The position numbers were made by a program, and so were the translations under genes. Source: Enoplolaimus lenunculus (Eukaryota; Nematoda; Enoplea; Enoplida; Thoracostomopsidae). From it: a DNA stretch of 64,000 nucleotides. The stretch's first letter is position 1; the number at the start of each line of letters is the position of its first letter. Shown piece by piece: positions 33,655 through 46,852 of the stretch. Where the stretch lies: the NCBI GenBank assembly GCA_030248215.1, contig JASANG010001999.1, positions 36,495 to 100,494 of the forward strand, given 5' to 3'. The notes beneath the pieces were generated by a model that saw only the letters and a list, made by a program, of their open reading frames with translations, did no database searches and was not told the DNA's origin.

Positions 33655-36420
33655 AAGTAGATTTAATATCAGGTATGTACGTAATATAAATACGTAACAA
33701 TTTCAATAAATATATAAAACTAAATAAACAAATAAGTACGAGCGTAGTTTTCAACATGGTAATGTCTCGTTTAAAGTGGGGTCAAATGCGTATCCTTGAT
33801 TTTTAATTTTCAATAAATGAAACGGAAGGATACATGGAGACAAATAAACCTCGGTAAGTCTCGGTATTTGGCTGGTCTTGGTCTCGCTTTTCTTGAGTCT
33901 CGGTGGCGTCCAAATCGAGACCAACGAGGTGAAGAAGATACGTAATTGCTATTAAGTGAGCTAGTTTGAGTTGGAAAAACGACCTAGCAATGTTTTGCAC
34001 GTATTTTAGACTTGGTACTTGTGTACTTCCATCCACACTAAGACTATTTTAATAGAAGGCTCAAGTTTCCGAAAAATGACTATTTTATTACATTATTACA
34101 TGATGGCTTAGGCTAAAGTTTACGCTTCCGCGTAGGCATGGGCAAGTACTTAAAAGTACTTAAACAAAATTCCACAGCTGATCAAGGGCATATTTGTGAA
34201 AATGCAGGAGAAAAGGCTGCTGAGTTCTATGGTTTTGAATTCAAATCTGCTAATTCTAGATTACATTAGAACATCAGAACGTAGCTAACAATTCTTCCTC
34301 CTGCGGTTTTAAGGTTATCCAAAGTGTTTACGTGACAAAACTCACCAAGCAGGGTGCAACCGGAATTACAATTTTTGAAGCCGGGACCGGAATCTGAAAA
34401 AATTACCGGAAACGGCACCGGAAAATGAAAAACACGCCACCAAAAAATTCATTTTATATTTTTTTGCATTATTATTGGTGAAATAACCGTAGTTGGATAG
34501 GTGTTCACTTTATCTGATGCATTTTAGATTGTCATATTTAATTTTTATCGTCATTTTTAGTAAAATCTCCTAATTTCCACCGACCAAATTTTAATACCGG
34601 AGTTTTCAATTCCGCGTAAAATTTCACCGGAACCTGAAGGTGAAAAAATGCCCGGAACCGGAATTTCGGTTGCTCCCTGCATACCAGGGTTCCAATGGAA
34701 TTCCGATTCCGGCTTCAATTCCGAAAAAATTTGGATTCCGATTCCGACTGACTTCTATTGCGATGCCAGAATTCCGATTTTTCGGTTATGAGTTTTTAAG
34801 TTGACTGAACTTAAATTTTGCCAATTTTTTCGTTTGCAAATCTGTTTGTTTTTGTTAGTAAGTATTCTCAGTACGTGACCGGATTGTTTATCACGCGGTC
34901 AAACTGGCCACGGTTAGGTGATGGCAAATGTGTTGGCACCGGCCCCGGTAGTGGGACACTGCCCCGGGGCATATCTAATTAGCATTACTCGTCATTAAAA
35001 ATTATTCGGCAAAAACTGATATCCGTATCCGGTTGCGGTATCCGGTATAAACCTACCGGATACCGGATATTTACAGTTGTGGTGCCGAATATCACAAAAT
35101 AGCTTTTTCAAGTAAGCGTCTTTAATATCTATCTGTGAATACATTTCTGGGCCAGTCAAGATGTTCACGTTTATATACGTTTTAGATATTTTTAACTTAA
35201 GCGAACGAGTTAAGCGCTTCTCTGTATTATTTCAGCATATCAGCAGCAATCATAAAGTTTGTAATAGACTAAAACATTGAGCGCGCTAAAAATACCACGG
35301 ACAAATAAATTATTTTAACATATACAATATCCGTGTCCGGTTCCGGTATCCGGTAAATTAATATACCACACACTGGTCAATATAACAACCTTAACAGCAT
35401 ATGATAGCCCAATAACCGTGTGCGAACCTTAAGCATTCCCAAATCCATATTGTCCGTGTTCCCGAGTCAATTTCCAATTGGTCGAAAATCCCCATTTGAC
35501 TTATCCAGACCTTGCACATTGACGCCGTGGCAATTCTAGTGCGCATAACTCATGAGATAGCGTGAAGGAATCTTTGTTATGAGATAGAATGGAGGTCCTG
35601 CGATGGTTACGATTAACAATGATTTGCTCGTCGCGCGATAACACTTCAGAGCTTACTTTTAAATGTATGATCAATGTCAATTCAACTGACAAGACAAGCT
35701 AAAACAGTAGCTAAGGAAATAAATGTTTAACAATATAGACGTTCAAAAATACTACGGTGAAAACACGCTTTTCAAGCTCAGTCAGATTCGCCATATGTAA
35801 TTTGCCTAGCAAGAATTTGTATAGGAAAAAACATTAAACGATATTAAAGCATATAATGGCACGGTTACTGAAACATGACTTAATTAGAATTCCAAGTTTA
35901 ATCTAGTTTTTACTACAGTTTCGTATCTATGACTTAAGGTTTAGGTTTTCAGAACGCCTCTTATCTTACGTTTTAGGTTTTCGACACGCGTTTTTTACCA
36001 ACTATTCAATAGCTCCTGAAATTTGTTTAAATTCTGAGGTACTAGTGGTATTAGCTGTAATAGGACAGTTCACACCTCCAGAAGCTGTCATTGTATTAAA
36101 AAATTCGAAGTGTAAAAGTTAAATCTCTTTCTTTACTTAAGTCCAAAATTTATATGAAACTTTCTGTAAAAGTTGGGAATTCTGCGACGAATTGCACTCA
36201 ACGCCTGCTGACGGTTTTAAAGGTGTTAGATATTATAGATCGGCACCGGATATACGGTTTTGAAAAACATCCAGTTTTGTATCTGAAATAAAATATGTAT
36301 ACAAATATTGGAAATACTGCAACGATCCGAATAAGAGGGGGTGGGATTATGTCCCCGTTTTGATTCTCAATTAACAGGAGTCCGAATCCCTAATAAGTGT
36401 CTGCAAGCGGATAGAGTCCG
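33655..36420. other. Gene-free repeat-bearing interval
   Basis: Holds a GGTCTCG cluster (33840-33915), an ACCGGAA-family element (34350-34679), GGAATTCCGATT fragments (34686-34770) and ACCGGAT fragments (35007-35100, 35325-35365, 36236-36300). The remaining DNA shows nothing I recognise. Promoter sequence of the minus-strand gene starting at 33654 should lie at its left edge, but no TATA or initiator could be called. Confidence 0.5.
34350..34679. mobile_element. ACCGGAA-family hAT-like element, copy 5
   Basis: CAGGGTGCAACCGGAATTAC to GGAATTTCGGTTGCTCCCTG, about 330 bp, internally shorter than the other copies. The flanks TCACCAAG and CATACCAG do not match well. Confidence 0.75.
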
Positions 36421-36421
36421 T

Positions 36422-36852
36422 GGCCAATGTTACTCTAAAAGCCGTCCCATTTTTTGGACAGAAATGTACCAGGAGTACATACAAAAAATATAATTGGGAC
36501 AGCGGGACAGTTGGGACACTTGTACAGTGGGACAGATGGGACAGTTGGGACAGCTGGGACAGATGGGACAGTTGGGACAGATGGGACAGTTGGGACAGAT
36601 GGGACAGATGGACAGCGCGACAGATGGGACAGTTACGACAGATGGGACAGATGAGACAGTTTGGACAGATGGGACAGTTGGGACAGATGGGACAGTCGGG
36701 ACAAATGGTACAGTTGGGACAGATGGGACAAATGGGACAGATGGGACAGTTGAGACAGATGGACAGATGGGACTGTTGGGGTTGTTGAGGCAGATGGGAC
36801 AGTTGGGACAGATGGGACAGTTGGGACAGATGGGACAGCTGGGACAGATGGA
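36422..36852 (+). repeat. GGGACAG minisatellite with one transposon-like end
   Basis: Left end GGCCAATGTTACTCTAAAAG then CCGTCCCATTTTTTGGACAG, followed by some forty 9-bp units of GGGACAGTT and GGGACAGAT to 36852. The left end is nearly identical to the ends of 37439-38495, but a right end is missing. Confidence 0.82.
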
Positions 36853-37438
36853 AGACTTAGGACAGGTGGTACGGGCCAGGGAAACACTTGATTATGCTTT
36901 TCACTACATTCTGGCTGTTTCATGTCCATTTTCCCGTCATTAAGCGGAATTAGAGGTTTAGATCGTGTTGTCCAGCTCCGTTCTCTGCTATTTCACCAAT
37001 GTCATGGGTTCAACAAGGATCATCACCAAAAAGTACATTCCTAAGTATAACCTACATGATTGCTCAAGCTATTGACACAAGGCAAATAAACATTAAATTC
37101 AACGAATAGTTGCAGTACCGATAAATAAACGAAGGGTGGCGGAGCGTGGATTAAAAATAAATAACAGTCCGTACCCGAATAACGGGGGAATCCTTTGTAC
37201 AGTCCAAGAATTAGCTGGTCCCCCTCTTATTCGGGTCACTACAGTACTATTGTGTAAGAAGAATTTCAGAATAAATTTGCATTGATTTACCATTATAATA
37301 GCTGGGATTGACGGAAAATTTTGTATTCAAACCTTTGTCAAAATATTGAACCGAAATTGCGACTATTTTTGTAATGCGGGTTCACGTTATAACTGGGGCA
37401 GTTGGGTCACGTTTTGTCACAGCTTGATCAGACATCAA

Positions 37439-38495
37439 GGCCCATGTTTACTATAAAGGCCGTCCCAATTTCCCGATACACAAAAATACCCGGAGTTCAC
37501 ACTTATGCGCTCCTGTTTACATATGCACAGGCAGATATATTTACGTAGTATATATAGGTTTATATATACCTACATATATATAATATATATAGATATAGAT
37601 ATATCTGTCCAAACTGTCCCATCTGTTCCATCTGTCCCGTTTGTCCCAACTGTCCCAACTGTCCAGGTTTATATATACCTACATATATATAATATATATA
37701 TAGATATAGATATATCTGTCCAAACTGTCCCATCTGTCCCGTTTGTCCCAACTGTCCCAACTGTCCCGTTTGTCCCAACTGTTCCATGTGTCCCAACTGT
37801 CCCATCTGTCCCAACTGTCCTATCTGTCGCAGCTGTCCCATCTGTCCAAACTGTCCATCTGTCCCAAGTGTCCAAACTGTCCCATCTGTCCCAACTGTCT
37901 CATCTGTCCCAACTGTCCCATCTGTCCCAACTGTCCCACTTGTCCAACTGTCCCAACTGTCCAATCTGACCCAACTGTCCCATCTGTCCCAACTGTCCCA
38001 TCTGTCCCGTTTGTCCCAACTGTCCCAAGTGCCCCATCTGTCCCAACTGTCCCATCTGTCGCAGCTGTCCCATCTGTCCAAACTGTCCATCTGTCCCATC
38101 TGTCCCAACTGTCTCATCTGTCCCAACTGTCCCATCTGTCCCAACTGTCCCACTTATCCAACTGTCCCAACTGTCCAATCTGACCCAACTGTCCAATCTG
38201 TCCCGCTGTCCCATCTGTCCCATCTGTCCCATCTGTTCCAACTGTCCCAAGTGTCCCAACTGTCCCATCGTCGGCATCTGTCTCATATTTCCCAACTGTC
38301 CCATCTATCCCGTTTGTCCAATCTGCCCTAAGTGTCCCAAGTGTCCCATCGTCTCATCTGTCGCAACTGTCCCGCTGTCCTAATTATATTTTTTGAATAT
38401 ACTCCTGGTACATTGCTGTCCCGGAAACATGGGACGGGACTCCAGGTACATTTCTGTCCCGGGAAAATGGGACGGCCTTTAAACTAACATTGGCC
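37439..38495. mobile_element. Inverted-repeat element enclosing a GGGACAG minisatellite (1057 bp)
   Basis: Left GGCCCATGTTTACTATAAAG then GCCGTCCCAATTTCCCG; the right end complement is GGCCAATGTTAGTTTAAAGG then CCGTCCCATTTTCCCG. Next to the ends lie GGTACATTTCTGTCCC-like segments, and inside is a long run of CTGTCCCAA/CTGTCCCAT units (37607-38380), opposite in orientation to the array at 36.5 kb. A 109-bp segment containing AGGTTTATATATACCT is duplicated at 37557 and 37666. Long open frames across it are repeat artefacts. Confidence 0.82.
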
Positions 38496-38756
38496 GACAT
38501 CAACATCAATTTTTGCTACCATCATACAATACGGACAAACAAAAGACGAATATCATGTGATATTGCTATACAAATCACGGGCACACAGGTTATCTCAACG
38601 TACAAGAGTTCGAATGTCACGTGACACAATCAGACATATTGGTGAATATCATATGATATTCCAAATTAACAGCAACTATGATATAATATTCAGCAAGACA
38701 GATTTGAAGCATCAAATGATATTCCATTATGCAGTTTAAGGCGTACATGGACAATC

Positions 38757-38955
38757 CGCCAACAGTTGAATATTCTCGCCAAAATTTGAATTTTCCCGCC
38801 AGACTTTGAATTTTCGCGCCAAAATTTACATTTCCCCCCAGAATTTGAATTTCCTGAAAATTGCAATTTCCCGCCAAAATTTGAACTTTCCCGCCAAAAA
38901 TATAATTTTTACGCAAAATTTTAAATTTTCCAGCCAAAATTTAAATTTCCCGCCA
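38757..38955 (-). repeat. AATTTTGGCGGGAAA minisatellite, opposite orientation
   Basis: About ten units with core TTTCCCGCCAAAATTTGAA. It has the same repeat motif as 12790-13015 and is better conserved there than in that array. Confidence 0.75.
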
Positions 38956-39344
38956 TATTATTAGTATTGATATTTATGTTGTCTCGTAATATCATATGAT
39001 TCTTACGGGACATGTCTGTTAGTATCATATGATATGCCGCCATACGCAAACCTAGTTATGCAACTGGCTCAGTAGACATTTTTTAAAATGATCACATTGT
39101 ATTGACAGACAATGTAGGGAATACCATATGTGTTAGCAGACAACTAATGCTTTTGGTATATCATGAGTTACATCGCGAATATTTTTTACCTAATATATAG
39201 AACGTGACAAAACGTGATCCAGCTGCATCATTTGTAACGTGAACCCGCATTAATTAGTCTCATGGTTTTTATTTTTAAGCAAAAGTAATTCAAAAATTAA
39301 TATTAAATTAGGTGCGCTAAACCAGTCATCCAACACAAAAAATG

Positions 39345-39408
39345 ACTCAATTCAACTCAGTGCGCCGCTTTTTTACACTCAATTCAACTCAGTGCGCCGC
39401 TTTTTTAC
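39345..39408. repeat. Exact tandem duplication of 32 bp
   Basis: Two back-to-back copies starting ACTCAATTCAACTCAGTGCG and continuing CCGCTTTTTTAC, identical by eye, hence recent slippage. Confidence 0.85.
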
Positions 39409-39589
39409 CAGTATTTAATATACATAAAATAAGATTTCTGAACTGTTGAAGATACATTTTTGGTTCCGCAGCAGTCAATATAAGATCACGAAAGTGAAAT
39501 GATATATTCAAGTCTTAAAAATAAAAATTTAATTTAAATCATCAGGGAAGGTTATGAGGATCCAAATCGACATTATATATGTTCGTATA

Positions 39590-39660
39590 TTGAGACTTGC
39601 GCGGGTCCTGAGGATTCGAACCAATACTTTTAGCACTGTAACAACCAAAACATGTTCCTT
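39590..39660 (-). other. tRNA-like B-box remnant
   Basis: On the minus strand GGTTCGAATCCTCAGGACCC matches a Pol III B box and T-arm. No convincing A box or full cloverleaf precedes it, so it is at most a tRNA or SINE fragment. Confidence 0.3.
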
Positions 39661-40429
39661 ATTTTAAGCATCCTCAGTGTAAACACAAGCCTAAAACAAA
39701 GCTTAAGCCTAAAAGCCAAAGCAAAAAAATTAGTCTACAAATTGAGCCTATACTCTATAGCGGTCTAGTATAAAGCGGGCACTAGTGAATTCACCCGACC
39801 AAAGTCAAGTTATTTTATTCAGTTCTGTTTACCGAGCAGCAGTCGGTATTAAAATTGTCAAAATGTTTTAATGACACTACCTGAAAGATTTCTCATTTAG
39901 CTGACATGACAGACACAGCTGTAACTGCGTTTTTATAATTACTAAATACCTGTACGAAAACAAGTAAATTACAGTTTACGAAGGTTTTTAGGAAGACTGT
40001 TCAACAGAAAAATATATTTAAACTGGAGCATCATGCAATAATAAATTGTTTTGCCAGCGGGCCCACCCATAGGTTGCAGCCAGGACAGGAGGGTAATACA
40101 AGGGTTTCCGCTGACTTACAGAGCAGCATAACTTGTTCAAAATTGAATTAAAATATTTATAGTACACGTGTCATTTTATTTTCATATTCAATAAAAAACA
40201 AGTGTGCTTCAACACCTTTATTTATTTCACAGCCACATTGGCAACAGCATTGAAGCATTATACATGTGTTGGAAAGCTCAGAATCTCAACCGCCTGTTTT
40301 TTACTCAAATAATCGGAAGTCTTTTAATCCTAATTTTTTATTTCTTCCCAGAAAACTTAACATCCTGAATATATTTTTCGTGAAACCGCTATGCTATTTG
40401 CGTACTAGAGATTTATTTTTAGATTTAAA

Positions 40430-40555
40430 GTAACGCTTGTGCGGCGCCTTCCATCACCATACGGGATCGTACGCGAGTAAGTCACGTACGATACTGGACG
40501 GTGACGAACGGTGACGGAAGGCGCCGGAAGTCATCAAAAGTATAGCACCACCCTA
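40430..40555. repeat. GGCGCC/TATACTTTTGA element, partial copy
   Basis: GTGCGGCGCCTTCCATCACC at the left and the complement of AGGGTGGTGCTATACTTTTG at the right. The middle contains the inverted pair CGTACGATACTGGACGGTGA. Related to 7160-7498. Confidence 0.6.
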
Positions 40556-40945
40556 ACTCCGGTTACAAAAAACGTTTTGAAAAATTCTGTTTCAAACGCA
40601 AAAAGTGTTTAAGGTAGAGTTTTTCGACACGTTTAAGCTTTTTGTTTAACATCTATATTCACACAAAAACTGTCTTACGAAGTCAGGATACCGGTTTGCG
40701 ACCTACCTGTCAGTGTCCGTGGATCATGGCAATTTTTTGTTCAAAAATTAATTGATCCGCTAATCACAACGATGACACCCGTTTTACGTTACCTGTCAAA
40801 TTAAAGTCAGTAGCACTGCGCATCACACAAGTATCCACTTTGTAAGCATGTGAGACATGTTTGTTCTGGTGCATATGCAATAAGTGCAATGCACATTGTG
40901 TTGTACAGTCAACACATATAGTCGACGAAACATGCAGTTGGAGAG

Positions 40946-41021
40946 GCGGGCTGCGTGGCGCAGTGGTAACAGCGTCTGCCTGACATGCCGAAGGTCGCTA
41001 GTTCGAAACCACCTAACCCGC
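40946..41021 (+). tRNA. tRNA-derived sequence (pseudogene or SINE head), anticodon-like GAC
   Basis: A perfect A box (TGGCGCAGTGGT) and a good B box (AGTTCGAAACC) lie at normal spacing. The acceptor GCGGGCT pairs with AACCCGC with one mismatch. The anticodon arm TCTGC-CTGACAT-GCCGA would present GAC (Val) with one mismatch. The T stem GCTAG/CCACC has two mismatches. I therefore read it as a decayed tRNA or the 5' head of a SINE rather than a working gene. Confidence 0.5.
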
Positions 41022-41566
41022 TTTTCCAGCTGCTTGGTAGAAAGGTCAGATGTCCCGGTTCCTACCTAGACTGACGCACTCCTATTTTTCGAAAACATTT
41101 ATAAAAGTTTCATTTTATACTGCTGTCGGTTTAGCGGTAGAAGAGGTCTGACAGGTTTTTTGATCAAAATGCGATAGTGCGAAAGCTATTCCTATAAAAC
41201 CAACTATATGGTATACATGAAAGCATGCATTGGTGAAAACTAAAATATATATGATGTCCCGAAACTTCAGTGTACAAGGGGTGACGAATACGCATGTTCC
41301 GTTTTCAGAGATCAGAGCTGAAAATTTTTTTCTCGCTCGCTTCGCACGGTCGATAACGTTCTTCATTAGGGTTGTACCCGTTCGTAATTGAAACCATAGT
41401 TGCACCTTTAACGGTATATATTAGTGTGTTTATTGCGCTATGCACACGGTAGGATAGGAATCGAAACTATGGTTTTTTGCATTTATTTGGTATATTTCAT
41501 TTATACGCTCGCGTGTTTAGTTCGCTGAGTATTCAGCAGTTAGTCCTTAACTACTCATGACGCTGA

Positions 41567-41736
41567 GACGCGACTTGGCCAATGTTTAGTTTAGGGTCGT
41601 GACGCGACTTGGCCAAGGTATAGCTGAGGGTAGTGACGCGACTTGGCCAATGTATAGCTGAGGGTAGTGGCGCGACTTCGCCAAGGTATAGCTGAGGGTC
41701 ATGACGCAACTTGGCCAAGGTATATCTGAGGAGCGT
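41567..41736 (+). repeat. Five-copy 34-bp tandem repeat
   Basis: GACGCGACTTGGCC recurs at 41567, 41601, 41635, 41669 and 41703, an exact 34-bp period, each followed by AAGGTATAGCTGAGGGT. Not a multiple of three, so the open minus frame through it is not a repeat protein. Confidence 0.88.
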
Positions 41737-42616
41737 AACCAAAAGGAAAAAAGTTTACTGCAAAAACACGACAGTTTATCGCTGGCTGCACTCGCGAAGT
41801 ATTTTTAATCCACTGTGCCTCTCATGTGACCAAAGTTACTTACTTGACAATGAACAAATCAAACCACTCCAATGAAACAGTGCCCTGATGCAACCTAACT
41901 TCCTAGATGAAAATCATTTTGGCGTCCCTGGCCGAAATTCCAATCTACAGGCGCATGCTTGCAGACGCTTTTGGCATAGGCGTTGAGCGTTCATTAAACA
42001 AGCATGCACTATTTCTATATAAATTACCAGCTTCGCTTGTAATTGATATTTGTTAGTTTTGTGCATTTGTTTGCAATACCTACCGGATATATATCAGTAA
42101 CGAAGGGTGGCGGAGGTCGGGTTGAAAATGAATAACAGTCCGCAACCGAATAACAGGGGGTACCCAGGAGAGGCCAAATAAATATCAGCCCCCTACTACA
42201 GTATATGCGTTAAAAAATTCGATCCTGAGTTAGGGTGGCATCCGTTTCCTAACGGGACCACAGCCCACCGCGCAAGTTTCAAATGGATTTTTCTCGATTT
42301 TGAAATTTTTAGATCAAAAGTAAGCTGAAAATTGTTTCGGCAGAGGGAATAATAAAAATGACATAACGGAAACGGATAGTGATCAAAATCACGGACGCCA
42401 ACATGGAAACGAAAACGGAAAACAGATATTAAAGTATAAATGTTTCAAACAAGCTTTGTTTTTATGCCATCACAATTTTAGATGTGCAAATATTACGGGC
42501 TTTTGAAATTTTACGGGGAAAAATGGCGGAGTCATCGAAATTTTTAGATCGTGAAAGGATTGCTTAACTTAATTTCATTTCGAACAATTGCAGCATATCT
42601 GTAATGAAAAATTGCT

Positions 42617-42738
<122 letters not shown>

Positions 42739-43134
42739 TTCTGTCGGAAACGGAAACGGATATACGGTTTATCCCTGACTCATGAAGAATTTTGATGCAA
42801 AAATGCTCCCCTATACACTGTTATGTACATCCTCACCGTAAACTGACGGTAGGTACCGGTGTTATGGACAACGGTCCGGTCACCGTTAATGTTGTGGTAC
42901 AAACGTGTAGGGTAAAATCCGGTTCAGAGTCCCACAGCTTCGTACCGGTGCAGTCTGGTCTGATCGCATGTATTAGATGGTGGCTGATAAATCTGCTTTA
43001 TTTCCGCCGTGGTTTAATTCAAGAGTTTGTAAAGGAAAAACACTTATAACGGTAGTTCCACGTTTTCTTAAAAAATTTGAAGTATAGGCATATATAATAG
43101 GCAATCCAGAGAATCCAAAGTGACACGCTGGGCT

Positions 43135-43517
43135 ACTGTAGTGACCCGAATAGGAAAGGGGCTGATATTTATTAGGCCTCTCCAGAGAGTACCCCCCTTG
43201 ATATATATCCAGTACTGCAATTGTCCGTTGAATCAAACGTTTATTTGTCTTGTGTCAATAGCTTGAGCGATAATACAAGGTTATACTTAGGAATGTACCT
43301 TCAAAATTTACGTACGCTTTAAAGTTTCGAACTCAAATTATTTGGTCCTGGAGTCATTTATGCTCTACAATTAGGGTTAATTGACATTTATGGACTATAA
43401 TTAGAGCTTAGGGACTCTATCCGCTTACGGATTCTTATTACGGATACGGCCTCATATTGATTCGGACTCAAAATGGGAACCACCTCTCTTACTACCCCCC
43501 TTATTCGGGTCAATACT
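43135..43517. mobile_element. ACTGTAGTGACCC element, copy 2
   Basis: ACTGTAGTGACCCGAATAGG at the left, complement of AGTATTGACCCGAATAAGGG at the right. The interior contains TCCGTTGAATCAAACGTTTA and a TTTAGGGACTCTATCCGCTT-like segment shared with 51307-51726 and 60840-61264. Confidence 0.75.
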
Positions 43518-46500
43518 ATTTTTTGCCTTGTCTTAAAATTGCGTTTAGCTTCTTGCTCGCTTCGCGCATAACTTTTTTCACTATTATATAATACAAGGTC
43601 TGTCGCATTGCGAATTTTTGTATCCGCCACTGCACACGTTTAGTTCAAGCATGGCTATTTAGTTCAAGACGTGCATTGGTATGATTTGAAAATAATACCT
43701 TATAGTTTCAATTGAAACAATCTCAGTTTTGAAGAACAAAATCTTTCTAAGAGTACATCTTTGAGTTTAATAAGTTTGTATTAAAGTATGGTAGCAATTC
43801 TGCCGCTAACTGGTTATCGCTTATAGGCAAAACTGCGTCAAAATCGTTCTAACTAAAAATCATTAGATTGCTTCTGGTTTGTCTGAACCTAAAATTATTT
43901 ACATGAGCTGTTATTATTGGTACGGTTTTGTTTCTCATTATGCAAAACGCTCCGAGTCATAGTGTAAGCTCAGTAATTTTATGCAATAAACCGATTTTGA
44001 ACCTTTAATTGCGGAACAAAATTAAAAAATTTTAATCTGCTTGATTTGGAAGATATACGTCGTAAATTTCCGTATCATGTCCACTGTGCTCCAATGTTCT
44101 AGGTAATCTGGTTTGCTTATTAGCACAGCTGTAATAGAGTGATTGCTCTGTCCCCTTGCTCTCTAACAGAAAACACTATAGCTCGCCCGGTTATTGCCAA
44201 TAATGAGGGAAAAATGAATATTCAACGTCATTTTACGATTTGCGGTGGAGATAGAGCTTTCAGAGTCGCATGCTTGCCATCCTGAAGTTTCTGAAACTTC
44301 AGGGATATGCAAATGTAGTGGAATTGAACGCATAGTTGGGGCACTACGGTGTATATAGTCCTCGTCCTATTCTGCGTTCCCTGCCGTAGTCACCGGACCA
44401 TGCTTGGTGCCGGTCAAACACACTACCGTGTGCGTTTCGGTTAGCAAGTTTTGTTGTTTTTTATTCCTCTCGCCAGCTTTCTAGGTTTCATTTTGGCCCT
44501 TGCCCTTCTTTTCAATATTGCTGCTTTGCAGCAATTGTGAACTGGTTAATAGAACTAGCCTATAATTTGCAAAAATTTCTAACTTTTTGACACAAATCAT
44601 ACAAATTTATGCAAATTTAGATACTATTTATGCAAATCAAGCTTACAACTAGTTAAAAGTTTCTGCTATAGGATGCTCAGAGTAGCTCGTGATAGCGCAG
44701 TTGTCGAATTTTGTCGGAAAGCGTTGCTTATTAACAAATGTTCTGCGCTTGATCCAACTATGTTATTTCTGTTGTTTCGGATTTTGTTATTTTATAATTT
44801 TAATAGGTCCACAGGCATGTTTATCTGTTTGTTTCAATTATTAATATAATTTGTACTATATATTAGCTGTAGTAAGTGATTAAGCGATCACTTCCCGCAG
44901 CAGTCGCAGATGTAGACAACATCCCAAGACCGCATGACCACAACCATCTTGGAGTACGGTGGGCAGCAGTCTATCTGTTATTGGTTCAGGTCCGAGAAAC
45001 GAAAAGTGCCACATGACCAACGCGTAATGAAAGCAAATAGTTTTCATTTTTTTGCGTTTTATACTAATAATTTGTCGGACCTGACCAATTTTTAGTGGGT
45101 GCGTTGTTTTCTTGTTTTACTCATATTCATGCAGTACGCACGTTTACGAAATCCACCCGCAGATGGGGTCTAAGCATAGTCATTTACGTAGTATTTATTA
45201 CACAAATGACCGCCAGTCGCTTTCTCTAGCGCTGCCAGTGGGGCTTTCGTTTCCTGGGTTCGGTCGTTCCCTTTTCCGACTTTGTATATATCACGCCTGA
45301 GTCGACCAGCCTTTTTTATATTTCTCCTAGTGCGTAGTCTAGTCATTGGCGAGCACTAAACTCAGGTTAAACTAATTTACGTGAGTTTATGAAATATGTG
45401 TGGGTTAGCGCTGGATAAATCGGCGTAGTATACGAATCCCGTTGGTTTCAGCTATTCAAGTGAAATTTTGACTTAAGCATACTCGAATAATGTTCTGGCC
45501 TGTAGATATAAGTCAAAGCTAAAACATTGCAGAACCTAGCGCGCATGGTATTGGTTTTATCGGAAATTTGAAACGCGCTATAATATTTGAAAAATTAGTT
45601 GCGAGAATTTATTATGCCACTCGCAAAATTTCGTTGCTCGCAATTCTGCATATTCAGGTTGTGTCACTTGGCAAAGTGACATATATTTCTCTAGTAAGAT
45701 CCGTTAGCGGGATAACGCGGTGTGTCTAAGTCGATTTGCATACATCTTCAGATGATCAGTAACTTTTAAGAACGCTTGACCTTAATGCACTCGACTGAAT
45801 TTTCGTGCTTCGGCAGATTGCTTTTGAGCTGGGCGAAGTTGCTATTCTCGAAACGTGGATGCATTTCGATTTGGTTGCATTGGAGTAATTGCTAATTATA
45901 CGGATCTTCGTGATTTCCCGTGTTGGGGACTTTTGGACATACCTACCTCGATCACGGGTTATCCTTATGGACACTGATCAGGCAATCTTTCGCTCATAAG
46001 TCAAAAGTTGCCGAGGGTAGGCGGCGCCAAACTTTTAGACTTATACAACCAGTGTACCTAGACAATGCTAAATCTTTTAGAGTTTTTCGCTGTGATTGCA
46101 TCCAACGTTATTTTAAACGGATTTCTCGTTTCAAACAAAATATATTACTTTAAAACACGTACGGATAAATACTTCATGGATGAGTTTGGTTAAAACAGAA
46201 AGCCAATATTTAATGTTCACATTTCTAACTGTAAACTTCTGTCCACACAGTACTATGAAGTTTGCGTTTAAGATTGCGCTACATAAAAGCAATATCCAGC
46301 AGCGGTTTGTGATCGAATTGTGTGAAGTATAGCAACACCTAGAAAATACAATTGTGAAGTGATCTTAAATTTGATTCTAATGCCATCCAAACCTACTTAT
46401 AATATCAAAACAATAAAATTGGCAGATAAATGCACCCGCATTTAAACGGCGAAAAATTTGATAAATCCAATTCAGTTAAAATTTTTGCTGACCAATAAGA

Positions 46501-46850
46501 TTTGGTTATGGTCGTTTTGCAGTGAAACTAAAACAAAAACAAGGTCATTGTAGTGTTGTTGAACTTATGATTATGCTTTATTTTTTCACAATATTTATCG
46601 CCCAACTTGCATGACATATTATTCTGCCTAACGACTTTTTTACTGCCCATAATATTTCAAACCTGGCAAAGAGTTTGAATTCCAAGGGGAACTATGCACC
46701 CATTTGTGGGTCATTTTTCTACTGACGCTACCGTAAAGCTATAGCTTTACAATTCACAATATTGGCTAAATATTTTAAATTTTAAATGCATACAATGTAA
46801 ACTAGCCAAGTGAAAACAAGGCTCTTCCAAAATTTGACCCATGTAATCAT
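43518..46850. other. Intergenic region without recognised features
   Basis: I see no exon with both borders, no clear repeat array and no RNA gene. GC content is slightly higher around 44.9-46.1 kb but the open frames there lack any supporting splice or family evidence. Confidence 0.4.
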
Positions 46851-46852
46851 AA

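Noticed and set aside
36420-38331. Open frames of 98-197 residues on both strands (GQMGQLGQM, CPNCPICPN and similar)
   Set aside because: They are translations of the 9-bp GGGACAG minisatellite, which is open in all frames because its period is a multiple of three. No start context, splice sites or non-repeat coding sequence.
40946-41021. Functional tRNA-Val
   Set aside because: Two T-stem mismatches and one mismatch each in acceptor and anticodon stems make a working tRNA unlikely.
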